Shown one piece after another: positions 1-4,183 of a DNA stretch of 7,161 bases. Under the pieces are notes generated by a model. The model was not told the origin of the DNA. It made no database searches and was given only the letters and a program-made list of their open reading frames with translations. Both the position numbers and the translations under genes were made by a program. Origin of the DNA: Trichodesmium sp. MAG_R04 (GTDB taxonomy: Bacteria; Cyanobacteriota; Cyanobacteriia; Cyanobacteriales; Microcoleaceae); the NCBI GenBank assembly GCA_023356515.1, contig JAKQYG010000215.1, forward strand, positions 1 to 7,161, written 5' to 3'. Position 1 is the first letter of the stretch. Each line of letters starts with the position of its first letter.

Positions 1-2508
1 AGTTGCTGAAAAAAATTCAGGAGAACATTCAGTTTCAACTCGCTTTATGGCATTTTTTCTCAGTTTATTCCATAAGCTTGAATCTTGATAAAGCTTGACA
101 CATTGTTGAGCAAAATTTATTGGATCATCGCTAACTAATAATTCTGTTTCATGTTTCCATCCTAATTGTTGAGCAATTAAGGATGTGGCAACAATAGGTA
201 AACCGTAAGCTGCTGCTTCATGTACTTTATGAGGAATTCCTGCTGCATATCGAGTGGGAGCTAGAAATAATCTCGCCTGATTATAAAATGGTCTGATATC
301 ATCTACTTTTCCTAAAATTTTGATTGATGTATTGTTTAAACTATTTACTTTTTGTTGAATTTCTTCTACAGTATTATTCCCAATAATTATTAATTCAACA
401 TCTTGAGTTAGTTGTTTCTGAATTAGAGGAAATATTTCAGAAGTTAGCCATAAAATAGAATCAGCATTGGGAGATTCTTTTTCATAAACTGAACCCACAA
501 ATAAGAAATTTTGTCTTGACAAAAAAGATTGAGGTGTGGGATAAACAGACAGAGAATGACCTAACAAGCTGACATTGGCATAGTTTTGCTCAATAAATTG
601 TTGTTTTTCTGGGGAGGAAACCGTAATAATATGATGGCTATTTTTTGCCAGTTTAATTTCTTCTTTAATGGCTGTTTGACGTTCTATTTCAGTGAAATAA
701 GTTTGATTTAAACGTTTATATTCATAGTCTCGAATGCTAAAAATTGCTTCAGCATCATAAATAATTTTTGCTGATTTGAGTAAATTTTCTTTAACTAAAA
801 TAGAGTTTAAATGTTTGATATTGTGAGGGCGACTAATAAAAACGAAATCATAGTATCCTTTGCGTTCTCTTAAAAAATCTTCTAACATAATTAACCCATA
901 TCCTCCCATAACTTCAACAGTTTGGGGAATATGGGCATAAACAGTTGACCAATCTTCGAGATGACGCAGATCCCCTGGATAAAGGGTAACAAAATAGCCT
1001 AATTTAACAAGATTACAGAGAATAGAATGACTGCGGGTATAACCTGAACCTAACCAAGGATGAGGAATTCTATCATCAATAAATAATATGGGTTTTGGTT
1101 TTTCTCTGGCTTGAGTTCGAGCAAATATTAAATTATTGAATTCGGTAAGATATTGAGATGAAAACCAGTCTTTGTGTTTTTGTTGAAATCTCTTTTGATT
1201 TTTTTCCATCAGAGCGATCGCCTGCTCGCTTGAACCTGTATGACTGGAACTAGCAAACTCATAATGGAGAATATTTACATTGGGGTCGTAAATAATTTTT
1301 TTTCCTAATTTTTGCAGTCGCACACAATAGTCAGTTTCCTCAAAATAAGCTGGTTGATAATCTTTATCAAACCCTTTTAATTGTAAAAACAAATCTCGTC
1401 GAGTTAAGAGAAAAGCTCCCGAACAATAATCAACAGCACGTTTAAATTGATATTCTGGTGCAGTGGGTGAGTTTCCACGCCCATATCCTAAGCAAGTTCC
1501 ATCTTGCCAAATAATACTTCCCGCTTCTTGGAGAGTGCCATTGGGAAGGATTAGTTTTCCACCTACTGCACCAACATCATCTGAAGATTTAATAGTTTCG
1601 AGAGCGGAGGGGATACTATTACCTAAAACTTGAGCATCATTATTTAAAAATAGGAGATAGTCTCCTTGGGCAATTTTGCTACCTTGGTTACATCCCAGAA
1701 GATAATGAAGATTTTGATGATTAAGGATAATTTTGGCCCCGTTTATCTGTTGTAACAGTTGACGGGTGGTATCAGTGGAGTTGTTATCGACTAATATCAG
1801 TTCAAAAGATTGAAAGGGGTTTCTCAAAAGGGAATATAAGCAGCTTAAAGTTATTTCTGCTCGGTTATAGAGAATAATAATGATGCTAATTTCTGGATTT
1901 TCAACCAGGGGAAAGTTTAGTTGAGAGTTGGTATTGAGGAAGCTATCAAGAGTGATTTGGTTAAGAGTATCAAGAGTTTGTTTTGCTTGGTCTAGTTGGG
2001 GGGTTTGGGGGAGAGAAGGGTTTGGGGATCTAATGGTGGAATTTGGAGCACATTGAAAACTCTCTGCTAAGGGATGGTGGGGTTGCAGTTGGAGAACTTT
2101 TTGATAGGGGAGTTGAGCTTTGTCGAAGAATCCTTTTTTGGTCAACGCTTTTCCTAAGCCCAGGTAAACCTCGGCGTCATTGGGAAAAATTTCTAATGTT
2201 TGATAGTAGGTTTGTAGATCGTCTGGGTTTTGTTGAATTTTCTGTTTGTAATAGTTCAGCAGATTGGTTTTTTCTGCTTTTGCTTGTTGTTGTAGAGCAT
2301 CCCCGATTTTTTTGTGTATTCCTGGGAGGTTGGGGTTGAGTTCGAGGGCGCGTTGGTAGGCGGCGATCGCTTCTGACCAATGTTGTCTCTGGACAAGTGC
2401 TTCTCCCAGGTAGCAATAAGATTGAACACTTGGATTTTGTTGAATAACTTGATATAATTTAGTAATTTTATATCCGTATTTTTTGTCTTTTGATAATGAA
2501 AAATTCAT
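1..2508 (-). CDS. TPR-containing bifunctional glycosyltransferase (GT2 + GT4), C-terminus cut by window edge
   Basis: The reading frame is open for 836 codons from an ATG at 2506-2508 to base 1 with no stop, so the protein continues past the left edge. An in-frame TAA lies nine codons upstream with no other start between, which supports this ATG. Residues about 28-147 are TPR repeats. Residues 152-200 form a Pro/Gln/Asn-rich linker. Residues about 205-445 are a GT-A fold family 2 glycosyltransferase: the start EISIIIILYNRAE, DNNSTD at 241-246, the metal-site region FLNNDA at 287-292, and YFEETDYC at 388-395 holding the likely catalytic acid. Residues about 472-836 are a GT-B (GT4-like) transferase, with GSVYEKESPNADS at 672-684 and a donor-site segment at 756-775 (GIPHKVHEAAAYGLP). 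It probably adds two sugars in succession to a surface or secreted glycan in the cytoplasm; donor and acceptor are unknown. It lies 148 bases downstream of the sulfotransferase gene. Confidence 0.9.
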   Translation of the reverse strand, partial: MNFSLSKDKKYGYKITKLYQVIQQNPSVQSYCYLGEALVQRQHWSEAIAAYQRALELNPNLPGIHKKIGDALQQQAKAEKTNLLNYYKQKIQQNPDDLQTYYQTLEIFPNDAEVYLGLGKALTKKGFFDKAQLPYQKVLQLQPHHPLAESFQCAPNSTIRSPNPSLPQTPQLDQAKQTLDTLNQITLDSFLNTNSQLNFPLVENPEISIIIILYNRAEITLSCLYSLLRNPFQSFELILVDNNSTDTTRQLLQQINGAKIILNHQNLHYLLGCNQGSKIAQGDYLLFLNNDAQVLGNSIPSALETIKSSDDVGAVGGKLILPNGTLQEAGSIIWQDGTCLGYGRGNSPTAPEYQFKRAVDYCSGAFLLTRRDLFLQLKGFDKDYQPAYFEETDYCVRLQKLGKKIIYDPNVNILHYEFASSSHTGSSEQAIALMEKNQKRFQQKHKDWFSSQYLTEFNNLIFARTQAREKPKPILFIDDRIPHPWLGSGYTRSHSILCNLVKLGYFVTLYPGDLRHLEDWSTVYAHIPQTVEVMGGYGLIMLEDFLRERKGYYDFVFISRPHNIKHLNSILVKENLLKSAKIIYDAEAIFSIRDYEYKRLNQTYFTEIERQTAIKEEIKLAKNSHHIITVSSPEKQQFIEQNYANVSLLGHSLSVYPTPQSFLSRQNFLFVGSVYEKESPNADSILWLTSEIFPLIQKQLTQDVELIIIGNNTVEEIQQKVNSLNNTSIKILGKVDDIRPFYNQARLFLAPTRYAAGIPHKVHEAAAYGLPIVATSLIAQQLGWKHETELLVSDDPINFAQQCVKLYQDSSLWNKLRKNAIKRVETECSPEFFSAT
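1214..1221. repeat. HIP1 palindrome
   Basis: Perfect GCGATCGC octamer within the end of the GT2 region. HIP1 is strongly over-represented in many cyanobacterial genomes, and its presence here supports a cyanobacterial origin. Confidence 0.8.
1998..2027 (+). other. G-quadruplex-type motif inside the glycosyltransferase linker
   Basis: Four guanine runs of 6, 5, 3 and 4 bases (1998-2003, 2007-2011, 2018-2020, 2024-2027) are separated by loops TTT, AGAGAA and TTT, which satisfies the usual G3+ N1-7 quadruplex pattern. The G-rich strand is the template strand of the minus-strand gene, so the mRNA carries C-runs. The segment encodes about residues 160-170 of the Pro-rich linker between the TPR and GT2 domains. 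Whether it folds or has any role is unknown; it may only be a by-product of proline codons (CCN). Confidence 0.5.
2363..2370. repeat. HIP1 palindrome
   Basis: Second perfect GCGATCGC octamer, in the TPR-coding part of the left gene, where it encodes part of an Ala-Ile-Ala stretch of a TPR helix. I saw no perfect copy in the other genes of the window. Confidence 0.8.
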
Positions 2509-2656
2509 CTTAACTCTGTAGAGTAAATTCTCTTAAAAATATCACCATAAACAATTGCAACCTCAAAGTTTATTAATTAGACTGTTTAGCCTATCCCCGT
2601 AAATTTGTATAGGTGTTTATTCCCTTATATATTTTAAATAATCTTTCCTATCCTTC

Positions 2657-3724
2657 TTATTTCATAGTTGCTTCATTTCTCATAAGTGAAGGTTGACAGA
2701 GGAGCCAACTCTTATATTCTCGGAAAATTTCATCAGGCAAATAGTAGTCTTTTAAAAGCTTATAATCCTTTTGATAAAATTCTATTAATTTTTCCAAAGA
2801 TCTTAGTGAAAGTTCTGGAAAAATATTGCTAATATTTTTTTGGGAATGCATTAAATTAGGTAAATTAATTTTAAATCCTATAATTTTATTTAAATGAATT
2901 ACTAATTTATCTAAGTCTTCTATCTTGCATATCAGATCGTAATCTTCTAGGGAGTCACTAATGTAGGCAGACTGACATAAAGTATGATGTCGGACATCAA
3001 TAAAAGTATAGATGTAATCCTCCAGATGTTCTATAAAAAAGTTTATATTAGGTATACAATCTAATCCAAAAGCAAAACTTTTTCCTCCATAATGATTGGC
3101 TAACGATTGGCTATGAATAATATTTTTAGAGTAGTAAGATAAGAATCTCTTAATAGGATCTCGAACAACTACAAATTTATAATAATTTTTGTAGTCTTTC
3201 AAAGACTTTTGCTGAGTCCTGAAAAAAGGATTATTATAGTGAATATGAGGATTAATAGTATCTTGGCGTGTTTCTAGCTTATAAAATACACTTTTAATAG
3301 TGCTTGATGCACATTTAGGAATTGGACAGTAGGCAATTTTATATTTTTCTATATCTAGAATATCAAAACCTTGTCTTGATGCTCCATAATACACCCATAA
3401 TGCTTGGGTAGAATCAAGCTCTATAGCTTTCTTAAAAAAGTCTCTAGCTAGATCTTTTTTACCTAGTTTAGTAAGTGCAGCTCCCAAATAAACATAAGTG
3501 ACAGGATTTTGAGGAAATTTCTCTACCGCTTTGTGTAAAATAGAGATTCCTTTTTCATGCTCACCTAGCTTGACTAATAGAGAACCCTGTTCTAAATAAG
3601 CAGGGAAAACTTCTGGATTCAACTTAATGGCCTTTTCATAACTCCCTATTGCTGCTTCAAAATAACCCTCCCTTACTAGCTTATAACCCTCATCTATGTA
3701 TTGTTTAGCATCTTTTTGATTCAT
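2657..3724 (-). CDS. TPR-containing carbohydrate sulfotransferase (Sulfotransfer_2-like)
   Basis: A complete 355-residue protein. Residues 7-108 are three regular 34-residue TPRs, with boundary prolines at 37 and 71. Residues about 128-340 match the PAPS-dependent sulfotransferase family that includes carbohydrate (HNK-1/chondroitin-type) enzymes. PIPKCASST at 134-142 is the 5'-phosphosulfate-binding loop, with Lys137 as the expected PAPS contact. FVVVRDPIKRFLSYY at 184-198 is the 3'-phosphate-binding motif with its Arg and Ser. RHHTLCQ at 245-251 and FYQKDYKLLKDY at 316-327 fit the conserved His and Asp-Tyr regions of the family. It should transfer sulfate from PAPS to a hydroxyl of a sugar chain. 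No signal peptide or membrane segment is visible, so it is probably cytoplasmic. The start at 3724 follows AGAGGAAG (3734-3741), a good ribosome-binding site. The gene lies between glycosyltransferase genes on the same strand, which points to sulfation of their product. The acceptor is unknown. Confidence 0.87.
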   Translation of the reverse strand: MNQKDAKQYIDEGYKLVREGYFEAAIGSYEKAIKLNPEVFPAYLEQGSLLVKLGEHEKGISILHKAVEKFPQNPVTYVYLGAALTKLGKKDLARDFFKKAIELDSTQALWVYYGASRQGFDILDIEKYKIAYCPIPKCASSTIKSVFYKLETRQDTINPHIHYNNPFFRTQQKSLKDYKNYYKFVVVRDPIKRFLSYYSKNIIHSQSLANHYGGKSFAFGLDCIPNINFFIEHLEDYIYTFIDVRHHTLCQSAYISDSLEDYDLICKIEDLDKLVIHLNKIIGFKINLPNLMHSQKNISNIFPELSLRSLEKLIEFYQKDYKLLKDYYLPDEIFREYKSWLLCQPSLMRNEATMK

Positions 3725-3820
3725 CTTAAATAACTTCCTCTAACAAAATTTTTAATTAATGGTTCAAGATTTTAGAAATATTAATGTTTGCTATATAAAT
3801 ATTGTACTTTTTAAGATTGA

Positions 3821-4174
3821 TTATCCAGGTTCGTTGATATTTGATTTCTCAGATAGTAGCATCTTACGATTCTGTGCTTTTATCAGTAGTTTTTCTAGCC
3901 GAGCAAACTGATTAGCAAATCCAGAACCAGGTTGAGAAAGTTCTGCATCATACTTACGTCTAGCTAGGTCAAGTTCTAATTGAGCTATGTCTAACTTACT
4001 CTGACGAATCCAACAAATTACTTTTGCTCCGCTACCGATTTCAACAATCTGGCCACTTGTATCTACTTCAAGAGTATACTGATAGAGCTTTTAAGCAGCA
4101 CCTTGTACTAACCACCCTCGTATCTGACACCAACTTTTATTTTCGTCTGTGTTCAAGAATGATAAGTTAATCAT
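3821..4174 (-). pseudogene. Small unrecognised gene split by an in-frame TAA
   Basis: One frame reads from an ATG at 4172-4174 to a TAA at 3821-3823, 118 codons in all, interrupted only by a TAA at 4091-4093. The first part is 27 residues ending WLVQGAA; the second is 89 residues beginning KLYQYTLEVDTSGQ and ending KSNINEPG. No ATG, GTG or TTG follows the internal stop until a late Met near the C-terminus, so the second part has no start of its own. The ATG is 9 bases after the upstream gene's stop, with an AGG eight bases before it overlapping that stop, as expected of a translated operon member. The internal TAA could be CAA (Gln) changed by one transition. The second part looks like beta-strands followed by charged helices (LDIAQLELDLARRKYDAEL) that may form a coiled coil. 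I do not recognise the family and assign no function. It could also be a sequencing error in an intact gene of about 117 residues. The 96 bases between it and the sulfotransferase start are AT-rich, with nothing clear apart from the sulfotransferase ribosome-binding site. Confidence 0.6.
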
Positions 4175-4183
4175 ATGTCCAAC

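Noticed and set aside
2043..2339. Plus-strand open frame of 98 codons
   Set aside because: It lies antisense to the TPR part of the left glycosyltransferase gene, has no recognisable domain and low-complexity Val/Leu/Phe runs; it is a shadow of the real gene.
2177..2416. Minus-strand open frame of 79 codons
   Set aside because: Out-of-frame shadow of the same TPR coding region, with a Thr/Pro/Arg-rich sequence unlike a real protein.
2538..2566. Possible promoter for the left gene: TTGAGG, 17-base spacer, GATATT on the minus strand
   Set aside because: Both boxes are poor matches in an AT-rich 148-base gap where such pairs arise by chance; the gap is long enough for a promoter but none is convincing.
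2590..2615. CCTAT...ATAGG hairpin as a terminator after the sulfotransferase gene
   Set aside because: Only a 5-base stem with a loop of about 14 bases and no T-tract following it on the minus strand.
3725..3820. AT-rich palindromes (TTAATTAA, AAAATTTT) before the sulfotransferase gene as an operator
   Set aside because: They are expected by chance in such AT-rich sequence and show no paired or repeated arrangement.
3821..4174. Transposase or insertion-sequence remnant in the gap between the right gene and the sulfotransferase gene
   Set aside because: No terminal inverted repeats, target duplication or transposase motif; the operon-like spacing and continuous frame fit a small host gene better.
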